A stretch of 64,000 nt of DNA. Origin: Quercus robur (Eukaryota > Streptophyta > Magnoliopsida > Fagales > Fagaceae). A program made the position numbers and the translations under genes. The stretch's first letter is position 1, and every line of letters begins with the position of its first letter. Where the stretch lies: assembly GCF_932294415.1 (NCBI RefSeq), contig NC_065536.1, forward strand, positions 38,625,854 to 38,689,853. The letters are read 5' to 3'. Shown here piece after piece: positions 46,980-59,500 of this stretch. Under the pieces are notes generated by a model, which was not told the origin of the DNA, searched no databases, and was given only the letters and a program-made list of their open reading frames with translations.

Positions 46980-47553
46980 TCAAATTGAAATAAGGGAAGA
47001 AATTATATATATATATATAAATTTATAACTGCAAGTTGTGGCAGCTCTAGGAATTTTTCTAGAGTAGTCATTTAGAAACTTAAATTTTACAAAATCTAAT
47101 AATAATAAAAACTTGAATATATCAATATCATTAAAAAAAAAAATCAATTTCCTTCTATTAACAAAATGGAAAAGCAAAAAGAGACTGATGAGAGGTAAAG
47201 TAAGAACTGAGTGAGAGTAATAAAGTGGGAGACAATCTGAAATGATGATGAGAGAGAGTGAGAGAGAGAGAGCAATGAATACTTGTTGCAATTGTGAGCC
47301 GAGCCGCCGAGAAGAATAGAGTTGCTTCAACTACAAAGCCAAGGTGAGTAAAGTTATTGATGACATCGAGGAGAACTCACACTCGTAATATCTCTCTTGG
47401 TACATTTTTTTTTTTATAGGAAAAATGAAATTAGAGAATATTTTTTATAGAATGGGTTGAACGAGTTATGAATTTGAATGATTAGGGGCTTTTAGTTTTT
47501 GTTTAAGGGGCTAAGGATTATGTTTGGAGGGCCAAGAGTATTTTTGGGAAAAA
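46980..47553. other. intergenic repeat-like DNA
   Basis: No gene was recognised. Wording such as CAGCTCTAGGAATTTTTCT and a degenerate A-rich tract suggest an old transposon. Confidence 0.4.
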
Positions 47554-47697
47554 TGCTACATTTACAACATTTTCACAACTTCCCTAGGTGACAAGTTGTT
47601 ATTGATTGATAAAAAAGTGAAGTTAGTGGTAGACACAGTTTAAAACTGGTAACAGCTTACCACTTAAGATTTGTTGTAAAATATTGTGGATGTAGCA
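47554..47697. mobile_element. small MITE
   Basis: A 144-bp element whose ends are inverted: TGCTACATTTACAACATTTT on the left and, reversed on the right, TGCTACATCCACAATATTTT. Both continue with ACAAC. The centre has the palindromic pair GTGGTAGACAC and GGTAACAGCTTACC. Confidence 0.65.
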
Positions 47698-47756
47698 ATA
47701 CTTTATTTTTGTTGAACCCAAATTCTTGAGATTCTCAAGACAGGGGGTAGGATATG

Positions 47757-47757
<1 letters not shown>

Positions 47758-47792
<35 letters not shown>
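47758..47792. repeat. (TA)n microsatellite
   Basis: An AT dinucleotide run of about 35 bp continuing imperfectly to 47802. Confidence 0.85.
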
Positions 47793-47798
<6 letters not shown>

Positions 47799-48036
47799 TA
47801 TAAAGTGCCGTGTTGAAGGAGCCTAGCTTGGGGCACTAAATGCCATTGGATTTTGGCAAGAAATCAGGGTGTGCGTGCAACCGATTAGATGTGAAGTGAT
47901 AAAAAAATGAATTAAAGAATAGTTTAATATAGTATTTTGGAAAACGAAGAATGGAATGTAGTATATATTACAAAAGTGGATTTATATAGTAGAAAAAAGT
48001 AACTAACATTTTTTGAAGAGTGATGTGAATGCTTAA

Positions 48037-48229
48037 CATTCACACCCGGTCTTTCATATGCCATATGTTGGTGTATTTTAGTATCAAGGCACAAAAATAA
48101 CCCATTACCAGGTCTTGCAATTGCAAAAAAAAATTTGCAATTGTGCTATAGTGCCATCCTAAATGTATTATGGTGCTGTAGCACAATTGTAAACCAAAAT
48201 ATTCTATTTTATTCCCTTTTCACCTTTTG

Positions 48230-48274
<45 letters not shown>

Positions 48275-49325
48275 GTCACCATTTGCTCTCTTTCTCTCCC
48301 ATGCCTTTGCCAATGACCCTTCTCTCCCCATGCCTTTCACTAGCCACTGTCCCTCTACCCATTTTCTCATCATTCCCTCTCTCATGGCGTGGTTGTAGGT
48401 TTGCAAATCAAATTTTCTAGGTGAGATCGACATGCTCAAGGATCTGGTGGTTGTCGCGATGGCGAGATCGGCATGGTTGTGGGTTTGCAAATCGGTTTTG
48501 GTCGTGTGTGGTGATAGGTTTGCTAATCGGTTTTGTCTGTGGGTCTAAGGCTAAGTTTCGGTGGTGGATCTGGTGTTTGGTGGGTTTTCTTAGTGTGTCT
48601 AGGGCTAAGGATCATGGTGGATTGGTGTGGTGGGCCATGGGTCATGGTGGGTCTGGGGTTGAGTTTCGGTAGAGGCTCTGGTGTTTAGTGGGTTTGCTTG
48701 GTGGGTCTAGTGGGTTTGCTTGGTGTTTCTGGTGGTGGCACTGTGATGTTGTGGTTATTGGTTGTGTTGTTGATGATGGGTGGTGGTGGTGGTGTTGATG
48801 GTGGATTAGTGGGTGGTGATTGGAAATTTTTGGGTAGATAGGTGGGTGGTGGTGTTGTTGATGGTGGATCAGTGGGTGGTGATTGGAAATTTTTAGGTGG
48901 ATAGGTGAGTGGTGTTGGGATATGTGGGGGTGGTAGTGTGTTGTTATGGTTGATTGTTGGTTTTTTTTAATAGGTTTTGGTGGGTGGCATGGTAGCGGAT
49001 GTATTGTGGTTGTTGTTGTGTGTGTGTGTGTGTGTTTTTTTTTCTTGTAATCTTTGGGTTTGTGGCTAGTGTGGTGGAGTGGTTGCTTCTTTATTTATTT
49101 ATTTATTTTTTTTTGTGGCTGGTGCCTAGAGGTAGAGGGAGAAAGAAAGGAAAAGGAAGAGAGGGAGAGAGAGAGAGAGAAATAGTATAAAAAAGAATAT
49201 TTAAATAAACTAGGAAAAAAAATAAAGTTTGAGATGTTAAGTGTATTGTAAAATGGTATGGTAAAAATGATAAAGTAGCTCTTGAGATAGTAAAATGAGA
49301 TTTTTTTAGAAACCGGATGTGAATG
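48037..49325. mobile_element. MITE-like TIR element with CATTCACACCCGG ends
   Basis: The left end CATTCACACCCGGTCTTTC is mirrored by the right end, which reversed reads CATTCACATCCGGTTTCT. The inside contains a (CT)n run (48232-48272), a G/T-rich tract with many GGTGGTG words (48400-49020) and an A-rich right part. No transposase. A short flanking match (TTAA against CTCTAA) does not give a clear target duplication. Confidence 0.55.
48232..48272. repeat. (TC)n microsatellite
   Basis: About 40 bp of TC repeats. The plus- and minus-strand open frames across it are low-complexity translations. Confidence 0.9.
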
Positions 49326-49439
49326 CTCTAACAATCCATGTGTTAGAAAGAATTTGTATGAAATGAAACAGAAAACAATATAAGACCCGTCATTCCTTAG
49401 TACTGGAAAGGAGTGAGAAAACATACTCACCCAATTTCC

Positions 49440-50126
49440 AAGTTCTTATTATCTTAAATACCTAACGTGTTCTCTGGTCCCTTTGGAACAATAGAAATAT
49501 AGCGGTTCATGAAGGGATCAACCCAAACCCAATGAATGTCATTCTCACTACTCAATCTCTTGTTTGCAGGTTCCAAGAGGCCTTTAGAAATGATCAATCC
49601 CAATCTCAAGACCATGACAGACCAGCTCAGACTCATGCTGTTACCAGGAATTGGTAGCTTATTATCAAAGCTGCTAGTTGCAAGAAGAAGAAATGCAAAC
49701 GAAGTGGCTATGCTTACAAGGCAAAGGACTTGAAAGGAAAGCTAATTTTCAGTTGGGGAGCTGGCAGCCTCTTCTTCCTTTCCAATAGCAGTTCAGGATG
49801 CTATCGTGGAAGCAACAATAAAAGCTAGAGATCTTGGCTTTAGACGGATTTTATTCCTAAGTAATTGCAAAAGAATTATCCAGGTTTGAAACGAAAAGAG
49901 TCAACCAAGATGGCAGGAGATTCCTATGATGACAGACCTGTGCTTTCTAACTCAACAGGGTCTAACTTTCTGCATCATTTTTGTACCAAAACTTATCTTG
50001 TGTAATGTGTTGGATGTAGCTTCTCTAGCTGTTCAAAATCCGATCTACTACTACTGGATCTCTCCAAATGTAACTTGTGTCTTGTAACTGTTTTCTATGG
50101 TATCTTTCAAAAAAAAAAAAAAAAAA
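49440..50126 (+). mobile_element. LINE 3' end, 5'-truncated, with poly(A)
   Basis: 49465-49620 reads LWSLWNNRNIAVHEG, the linker between RT zinc finger and RNase H in plant LINEs. 49760-49880 reads, in another frame, AVQDAIVEATIKARDLGFRR and LSNCKRII, the RNase H Glu and Ser-Asp(Asn) strands. Frames are broken by several stops. The 3' end is a poly(A) tract at 50109-50126 followed by (AAAAC)n. Confidence 0.6.
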
Positions 50127-50521
50127 CAAAACAAAAAAGCAAAACAAAACAAAAACAAAAACAAAAAAATGGTGTTGGGCATCATAAATATTAATCGAAA
50201 GTGCTAAGAAGGCAACAAGCAATATATACTATTTATCCATTAGCAAAACTAACCATCTTCAATATATATATATATAGGGGGTTACCATCAAAGATCCAAT
50301 AAAAACTTTGCTACTATGCTCGGCAATTCAATAAAGAGAGGCCATATCTAATATAATATGGTAAACTAGTCCCGATTATGGACTTCACTTCAAAACATAG
50401 ATACAACCAGGCATGTGTTACACTAGCTGATAAAATTGTGTACATAAAAAAAAGCTTATATTGGATCCAAACTTATGCAAATGGTCTCTGATTTGTAGAA
50501 GAGGACGATCCATATATTGTA
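50127..50521. other. sequence between LINE end and BBR stop codon
   Basis: Includes the expected 3' UTR of the minus-strand BBR gene. Starts with an (AAAAC)n-type stretch next to the LINE tail. No other gene. Confidence 0.5.
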
Positions 50522-53500
50522 CTAGCTGTTGCCACATACGGAAACCTCAGCACTGCAAACAGGGCAGACCTGCGATCACAAAGCAGGTCATTTGACAAAA
50601 AAAAAAAAAAAACCCAATTCACAGAGCAATTCACAATGCAGCAGTCATTCTGCTGTAGCACCTAATACATTTTAGAGCACACATTAGTAATGTATTAAAA
50701 CCCATACATATCAGAGTTATTGTACAAAAATCAAAGAGAATAGAACCTGTCTTGAGAGAGAGAGAGAGAGAGAGAGATTACAATAACCCAAAAGATAAAA
50801 GGAGTCTACATTTAAAACAGTACATACATATCTTTCTAGCACCTAGAAAACAGGTCATTTGAAGCATCATGTACCGACATAAAAGAATTGTCCTAAACAA
50901 GTGTTCTTATATCAAACGGTACTTTGTCAACACAAAAAAAGGGGGCACCTCTCTGCAAAAAGGACAAGGTTTCTCTCCAAACTTAAACTCGCCCTATATC
51001 TTTATATTAGATGTGAAATTTGAAAATCTAACTACTATTACATGTTCTTTATGTTTTTAACATGCATATCAAATTTCGTTCAAGTCAGATTTTATTTATT
51101 GTGTTCAATAAACTTATTTTTTAAAAATAAACTAAAACCACAAAAGCTTAAAATTTAAACATTTGATTGATAACATAGCTATTGATCTTTGACCTTCTTG
51201 AAAAATTTTACAAGCATGGAGAATGTACAAAGAACATGCAATCCAACAGTTAGTAATTCAAAATTCACCTACAATAAAAAGATATAAAACAAGTTTGAAA
51301 AGGTTTTTTCCAAACTAATTTGGAGAGAAATATTTTCTTTGCAAAACCCACCCTTAATCACAACATTTGAGGAGAAAAGAAATTTACCACTCATAAAAAA
51401 TTATATATCCATCTCTCTCTCTCAATTACTAAAACTAATAACTGCATATTTAAATTTCACATGGCTCTGTAGAAGTAGGAGAAATAAAAATTCTTGCATG
51501 GAATCAATAACTTTGAATGGTGATTGTTAAGGAATGACATAACACTTAAAGAGACCACTAAAAAATCTCGCAGATCTAAAAAAGGCTGCAAATATAAAGC
51601 ACAGGTAAGGAGAGCAGTAGTATCAGAACTTCAAATCAACAGGAATGCATCAAGCTTTATACCATAGCAAATCTGCAGGCATACTTGCTGAGAGAGTAGA
51701 ATGATGAAAATGAGAAATCAACCAGACTTTCAATGCAGAACTATGATTAATGTATTCACAGGGAACAATAATCATATGCACATACCTTGTTTATATTCAA
51801 CCAATTATTAATACACTCAGGATGGTAAGAATGTTTGCAAGAAAGCGCTGTCAAGGTTTCACCATCCTCATAGTCCAACCGACAAATAACACAGCTGAAA
51901 AAGGAGCACACAAAATTAGTTGTACTGAAACTGGTATGTAACCTTTAAAAAAAAAAAGGTTTAGATCATATTTACTGAGATGGAATGTTTGTTTCCACAG
52001 AGACTTTCATGATTGGGAATTGGAATCTGCGAATTCCTTCTTAGAAAATATTCTCTCAAATGCTTAGAGGGGGTGGGGTTGATAGGATGAGATGGCAATT
52101 GAATGGAAATGGTAATTTTGATGTTAGATCCTATTATAAAGCTATCTAGGGTACCAATGGAAATTAATTCCCATGGAAGAGCATATGGTGGGTTAAGTCT
52201 ACAAGGAGGAGTCTCCAAGGAGGGTGTCATTCTTTATGTGGAGAGCAGCATGGGGTAAATTCTTACTATTGACAAGCTCGTCCTCAAAAAGAGGGGTTTT
52301 TCATTAGTTGGCTGGTGTTCTTTATGTTGTAACAGATAAACAGTGGACCACTTACTACTCCGTTGTGAGGTTGCTTATGCATTGTGGAGTGACGAATTCC
52401 AGATGTTAGGGGTTTATTGGGTGATGCCTCCTACAGTGACACCCCTTCTTTGTGGTTGGAGGAGCTGGTTTGTAAAAAGATCTTCAGGAATATGGAATAT
52501 GGTGCCATCATGTTTAATGTGGCTAATATTGAAGAAGCACAATTCTCGGACATTTGAATACATAGAGAAATCTCTAGAGCATTTGAAATCCTACTTTCTA
52601 AGTACTGTTTCAGTAGGCATGGGCTTGGGGATTCACGCAACATAGTTTTAAGTTTCATAACTTTCTTAGTTTCTCTGTATCATTATTTGTAAGGATCTTT
52701 GTGTTCATCATCATGAACATAGTAATTCTATTTTTTAATAAAAAATCACTACATACTTATCCCAAAAAAAAAAAAAGGTTTAGTGTGCATACGAATCATT
52801 GCTGCTTCCGTTCTGACTGCTTCCTGACTTGTAATTTATTGAAGGCAAAGAAGCAATTATATCAGCTGAAAGCCCTCTGCTCTCTGTTCCAACTACATCA
52901 CCCAATGCAAGCAACTCCTGAAATAATAATCATAACCTTAGGGTAAGGGCAAAAAAGGCTAGGAAAAAACAAAGCTCCACCAAAGTCACTTGGATCCAAA
53001 ACCCAGTTTACCTCATAGGATAGTTCATCGGGATCAAGCTCCTCCCATGCATCCTTCAAAAGAGTAGATAAGATGAATTGGGTGTAAAGAAGACTTAACG
53101 AAAACTCAAAAAATAAATAAAAAGACCAACACACTAGTAGTGATAGTAAGAAGAAGAGAAGGAAAAATAAAATAATACAAATGTACTCTTATGCTTTATA
53201 AAAGGCAAGCTTTAAAACCAGTCTCATTTCTAAGATGTGGAACCCAACATAAGTTAGATGCCACACAAAACTAGGAAGTAAAAAAATTTAACTTTGATAT
53301 AGTATGGGGATGATCAAACAGTAAATAATGAAACCAAAAAGGGACTCCATAATACATCCACTGTTGCAATCTAACTGTCTAGACTAGTCACAAGAACAAT
53401 GAAGAAGCTTTTCATACAATCATCACACATCTCACAAAAGTATCTTATGAGAATATTGATTCAGATGACAATGAGTAACGATAACCATGATTCATGATTA

Positions 53501-56500
53501 GCAAGGAGTGTATAAGAGCTACTCCTACGTAATGTAGTATTCAAGAACTAACAATATTACCAGCTGAGACTTAGAACCCTGATTAGATCACATTAACACA
53601 ACCCTTGGTGAAAATACCATTTTTCTATGTAGTGTAGAAAAATAATAAATTCCAAATTGAATAGGATCTGATAATAAATGAAATAACTTGCTTAATTAAA
53701 TCTATATGAACTGACACAGTGAAAAAAATCCTTTTTTTTTGGGCTGTTTTTATGGGGGGGAAATCAAACCAGAAGCTTGTAAATAGCATCTAACTTGAAA
53801 AAGTTACCAAAAATATCAAAGGGAAAATGAAAATCTGAAGGCAATATATGAATCAATTAGTTTATGTTACAGAAGAATTTTCTTCAGGAAAATACAGAAG
53901 AAATCTTTATAACCATAAACCATCTATTTCCAACCTAGGAGACAAATTATTAACAGGAAAACAAATCCTAGCAGAAAAATTTATATTAACCTCTAAATTC
54001 TGCGAAAATACATCAGCTAATTGCCATAACAGAAACTTCAAGTTTCTCATGGCCAATAGGACCTGCTACAATTGTCACTACAAGCTCATCCTTAAAATAA
54101 TCAAGGAAATACTAGAGAATCCATGATTATTAATATAGAGGCTTGTAGGCCTGCACTCACACGACACAAAAATTCAGAAGAATACAAGGAAAAACATGAT
54201 GACAAACATTCAGGCAGGCACACCTGTACTCACAAGACATATCCAAATGGTCAACTCTTCAAAAACGTGTTTGAGACCTCATTCTCAAAATGTACTCAGT
54301 AAACATATCTACAGCTAAGGATTTAAAATCTAAAACTGTTCCAACAATTTTTTTATTATTAGAAATTAGTAATTGCACATCCTGTTGATTGGCCTTGAAC
54401 TCATGCTCTCACCCCAGTGTTGTTAAAAGCGCACTTAATCACAAAGTGCAGAGCACACAACCCTTGGGGCATTTTCCCTCTAAAGTGAGGCGCCCTCACA
54501 AAAGCGCGCTTTAGGCACACTTTTTTGAGCTTTTTTATTAAGCGCAAAGTGCACGTTTTTGAGCTTTTTGTAATTTTTTAAGAAAAGAATCCTGATTTGA
54601 TTTTTGGCCATTAGATCTAAATATGTTTGATATAAGCCATTGATTTAATATTTAAAAACTACTAGTGTGGTGTACTACCATACACCTAATAGATGATAGC
54701 ATTGAGTGGTTGACTAGAAGAGTAGAAGAAGATGAAATTGTTGAAGATGATCTTGTGTTTGATGATGATATTTTGACATGGGGTAGTGTTGCTAGAGCTT
54801 CGACAGTTGACAAAGAAAGATTCAACTTGAGATCAAGAATGGAGCCACTAGGGCAAGCAACAGGTTCAAGTTTTAGTTCACAACATGCTCCTCATGATGT
54901 AGATGAAGATGATGAGGGCTACAAAAATTGTGATGACAATGATGATGGTCCCTTGCTTAATGAGGATGATGATTACGTAGATTAGGATTGCATTGCATAT
55001 TTGCATTGATTTTGTTAGGCAAAGATAACATCACTTAACATTCTAGTACTTTTTTGCCTTTGCCTTTTTGATTCTATACTTCTATTTTGATTCAACCATG
55101 TTCTGTAATCACGGCCATCAAATATCATGGTTACATATATTTTGTAAGCACAAGAGAATTATATAAATGTTATATAAATTATATTGAATGTTTTATTGTA
55201 ATTTATATGATTAATTGATCACTTGATTGTTGTATTGACAATTAATAATTTTTTTAACTTTATTAAAATTTTAAAAAAAAAATGTGCGCTTCACATCAAT
55301 CTGGCATGTGCTTTCGCTTTCCAGGAGGCCTTTGTGCTTAAGTGCTCTCAGCACTTTTAAGAACAACGTCTCACCCTCCACCTTGTTCCTACAAGGAGAG
55401 GAGATGCCATTTAAACTAGAACTCACTGGTAATGGTTCCAACATATATTTATTTGTCATACGTCAACATTACAAAAATTTCACAACCATATCAGACTAGA
55501 CTCAGCTGTCATATAACTGAGTGAGGTTCATATGTCTAATCTATTTGCATTTGTGGGGTGGGGGAGGAAACAGACCCATCCATACTGAGGAAACAGTTAA
55601 ACCACTTGGTGATTCCAACAGCACTAATTGAGCATTGCTTGTTAGCAATATTATATAAATAAATGAACTTATTTTCTTTTCTTTTCCCTGAATACCATTG
55701 ATGCATTAATTTCTAGGTTTACAAAATTGAATGTCCTTGTCTTGCCACATCTATAATTAAACAACCTATTTATAAGTTTCTATGATTATATTCTTGTATT
55801 ATGAGTCCCTTCCCACAAAGCATAATGGTAATACGCCATATCTCAAAGATTTTCATTCAATTCAGCTGCAATTTCTGATCAGTAATGCGCCAAAATGATT
55901 TATCCATTCAGATTTTCCAAATGAAACTGAATACACCTCAATCTATGCCAAACTATGGATGATTGGACGAAAATTAAAAAAAAAAAAAACCTGGATTTAT
56001 GGATCTCATTGCCATGAATCTTTTCAGAATCCATGTTTCTTCTACGAGTAAAAGAATCAATGGACTCCATATGTGATAAATCTCCTGGGCCAGATGGGTT
56101 TCCAATGGCATTTTTCTAAGCTTGCTAGGAGATCCTCAAGCCTGATCTTATGGTTGTGTTTCACCATTTTTTTGCTAAAGGTCAGTTTGAGAAAAGTCTT
56201 AATGCAACCTTCATTACTCTCTTACCAAAAAAAATCAGCAACAATTGATGTCAAGGATTTTCACCCGATTAATCTTGTTGGGGGGAGGGGGGGTTTATAA
56301 AATTATTTCTAAAGTCTTGGCTACTCGACTACGCACGGTCATGACAGATATATTTTCATCTTCACAAAATGCTTTTGTGATGAATAGGCAGATCCTCGAC
56401 CATGTTCTTATTGCTAATGAATGCCTTGATAGTAGATTGAAGACAGGTCTGCTAGGGTTACTTTGCAAACTAGGGGCCCGTTTGATAAGAGATTTCTAGT

Positions 56501-59500
56501 AATGTTATTGTTTTGTGGAAATATGTGTGGGTAAAAAAATGTATGAAAATACATGTAATGTTGTTTAAACAGCAATAACAAACACCCCCTAGATGTTGAG
56601 AAAGTTTTTGATCATGTAAACTGGGGCTTTCTTATGAAGGTACTAGAATGTAGAGGGTTCTCTAATAAGTGGAGTCCGGGGATTTTATTTTGTCTATCTA
56701 CTGTTCGTTTCTCTATTTTGATTAATGGTTCTCCCTATGGGTTTTTCGAGAGTTCGAGCGGGTTGAGACAAGGCAATCCTTTTGTCTCCTTTGTTGTTTG
56801 TCTTGGTCATGGAAGCCCTTGGAAGAATGTTGGATAAAGCTATCCATGACGGTCGTATGTTAGGCTTTCATGTGGGTAATTTAGAGGCAAGATATTTGGT
56901 GGTGTCTCATCTCCTCTTTGTTGATGACACTCTAATTTTCTGTGTTGCCGATCTTGACCAACTTCTGATTCTCCATACGGTGCTTATTTGGTTTGAGGCA
57001 GGTTTTGGTCTAAAAATAAATTTGGGTAAGTCAGAATTGGTTCCTGTGGAAGTGGTACATAATATTGAGTTATTGTTAAGTGTTCTTGGCTGCAAGCAAG
57101 GTATCCTTCCAATGAAATATTTGGGTCTTCCTTTGGGTGCTAAATTCAAGAATAAGACAATATGGAACCCGATTCTAGAGAAGATGGAAAAGAGATTAGC
57201 AGGGTGGAAACATTTGTACTTATCCAAGGGAGGTAGAGCCATTTTAATTAAAAGCAATCTATTAAATTTACCTACCTATTTTCTATCTTTATTTCCTATC
57301 TCTGCTATTGTGGCTAATCAAATTGCAAAAATTCAGAATAATTTCTTATGGGGTGGGCTAGGGGATGAACCCAAATTTCACCTAGTTAAATGGGCTATTG
57401 TTTGTACTCCTCTTTCTTCAGGTGGCTTGGGGATAAGGAAAGTAAGACTTTTTAATGAAGCTTTGCTTAGCTTAGGAAGTGGCTATGGAGATTTGGGCTT
57501 GAAAAGGATGCCCTTTGGAGGCAAGTGATAGAGGTGAAATATGGATGTAGCTGGGGTGGCTAGTGTTCCAGCTCAGTTTCTAGTCCTTATGGTGTTGGTT
57601 TTTTGGGGGGGGGGGTGGGGGGGGGGGGGGTGTGTAAAATATATATATATATATATATATTTGATAGGTAATAGATATTTTCATTAAAAAAAGTACAACA
57701 TGTTCACAATGATGAACAAAGTACTAGGAACAAATACAAATAAATCAAATGGAAACAAAAACAGATTGCACAAAATCAAAAATGGAAATACATTGTGTAA
57801 AACCCCAAATACAAGACCACCCAAACAAAGACCCAACTAGCAAAAAGTACACGTTCACAATGATGAACAAAGTACTAGGAACAAATACAAACAAATCAAA
57901 CAGAAACAAAAACAGATTGCACGAAATCAAAAACGGAAATACATTGTGTAAAACCCCAAATATGAGACCACCCAAACAAAGACCCAACTAGCAAAGACTT
58001 CAAAAAATCAGCAGATTTCTCAATATCCTCAAAAATGCGGGTATTACGTTCTTTCCAAATCAACCACATCAAATAGGCTGGCACCATATTCTAGACCGAA
58101 GAATAGTGTAACCCCAGAAAATTCTCCCATGCAAAAAGAAGAGAAACAATGTCCTTGGCATCACCCACTACAAACCAAACATCAAAAACACATCACTACA
58201 TAAGGCGTGAGCAAACTTACAATTAATTAAAAAATGATCCACTATTTCTTCATTGCAACGGCACAAGCAACACCAATTAACCAAAGACAAGTTCCTTTTT
58301 ACAAGGTTGTCAATAGTAAGAATACCATCTTGAGTTGCAGTCCATAAAAGGAAAGACACTCTTCTAGGTACCTTAATACTCCAAATACACTTCCAAGAGA
58401 AAGGAAAGGTAGGAGGAGTAGATAAAGAATTATAGAAAGAGCGCACATCAAAAACACCATTCAGGGTTAACTTCCAAAACAAACTATCAATCCCCTCACC
58501 CCTAGGCATTTTGGAATAAAAATGCTTGTAAAAAGCAAACACTCTCTCCTCCTCCCAATCATCAGGAGCCCTATGGAATTGAATATTCCAACTTCTACTA
58601 CCACCATCTGATGAAATAGTAATCAACTCAAAAATCGAAGCTTCTTTTCCCATAGCACGAGAGAAAATATTAGGGTAAAGATCCTTTAAGGGAATATGCC
58701 CACACCAAAGATCATACTAGAATCGAATATGAAGACCCTCCCCTGCAACATACAACACATGACCAAAGAAACTCTCCAACACCTTTCCTAATATTCTTCC
58801 ACATTCCACATCCCTGAGCACCTCTACTAACTCTAGTGCACCAACCTACACTAGACACTCCATACTTGGTAGGTATAACCTGACGCCATAAATGATTGGT
58901 TTCACTTCCAAACCGCCATAACCATTTTCCAAGCAGGGCTTGATTAAACAAACCAATCCTCTGAATCCCCAAACCTCCATTCTCCACTGGCCAACACACC
59001 TTATTCCCGGCAACAAGTGGATATTTGAAAGCTTCCTCAAAACTCCCCCAAAGGAAATTTCTCTGGATCCTTTCTAATCTATCCACCACAGCTTGAGGAA
59101 TAGAAAACAAGGATAAGAAATAGGTGTAAAGGCTTGAAAGGGTACTTTTCAGTAAATTTATCTTCCCCCTTTCGACAAATATAAGCGTTTCCAAACAAAA
59201 AGCTTCTTCTCTACTTTTTCTATAATAGGATTCTAAATTAATGGATCCTTAAAATGAGCTCCAAGAGGCATACCCAAGTACGTCATGGGCAACCTACCAA
59301 CATTGCAACCTAAGACACTAGCCAGAGTATTCATACTCCCTACCACCCCTACTGGAACAATCTCACTCTTAACAATATTAACTTTTAAGTCTATGATAGC
59401 CTCAAAGAAAATCATCACCATCCAAATATATAAGAGTTGTTCCCTAGTTGCATCACAAAAAAGGATAGTGTCATCAGCAAAAAGAAGATGAGAAATACAC

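Noticed and set aside
48209..48490. Arg/Glu repeat protein on the minus strand
   Set aside because: Translation of the (TC)n microsatellite.
57745..58087. Separate small genes on both strands
   Set aside because: They are the two copies of a duplicated LINE 3' end and their complements.
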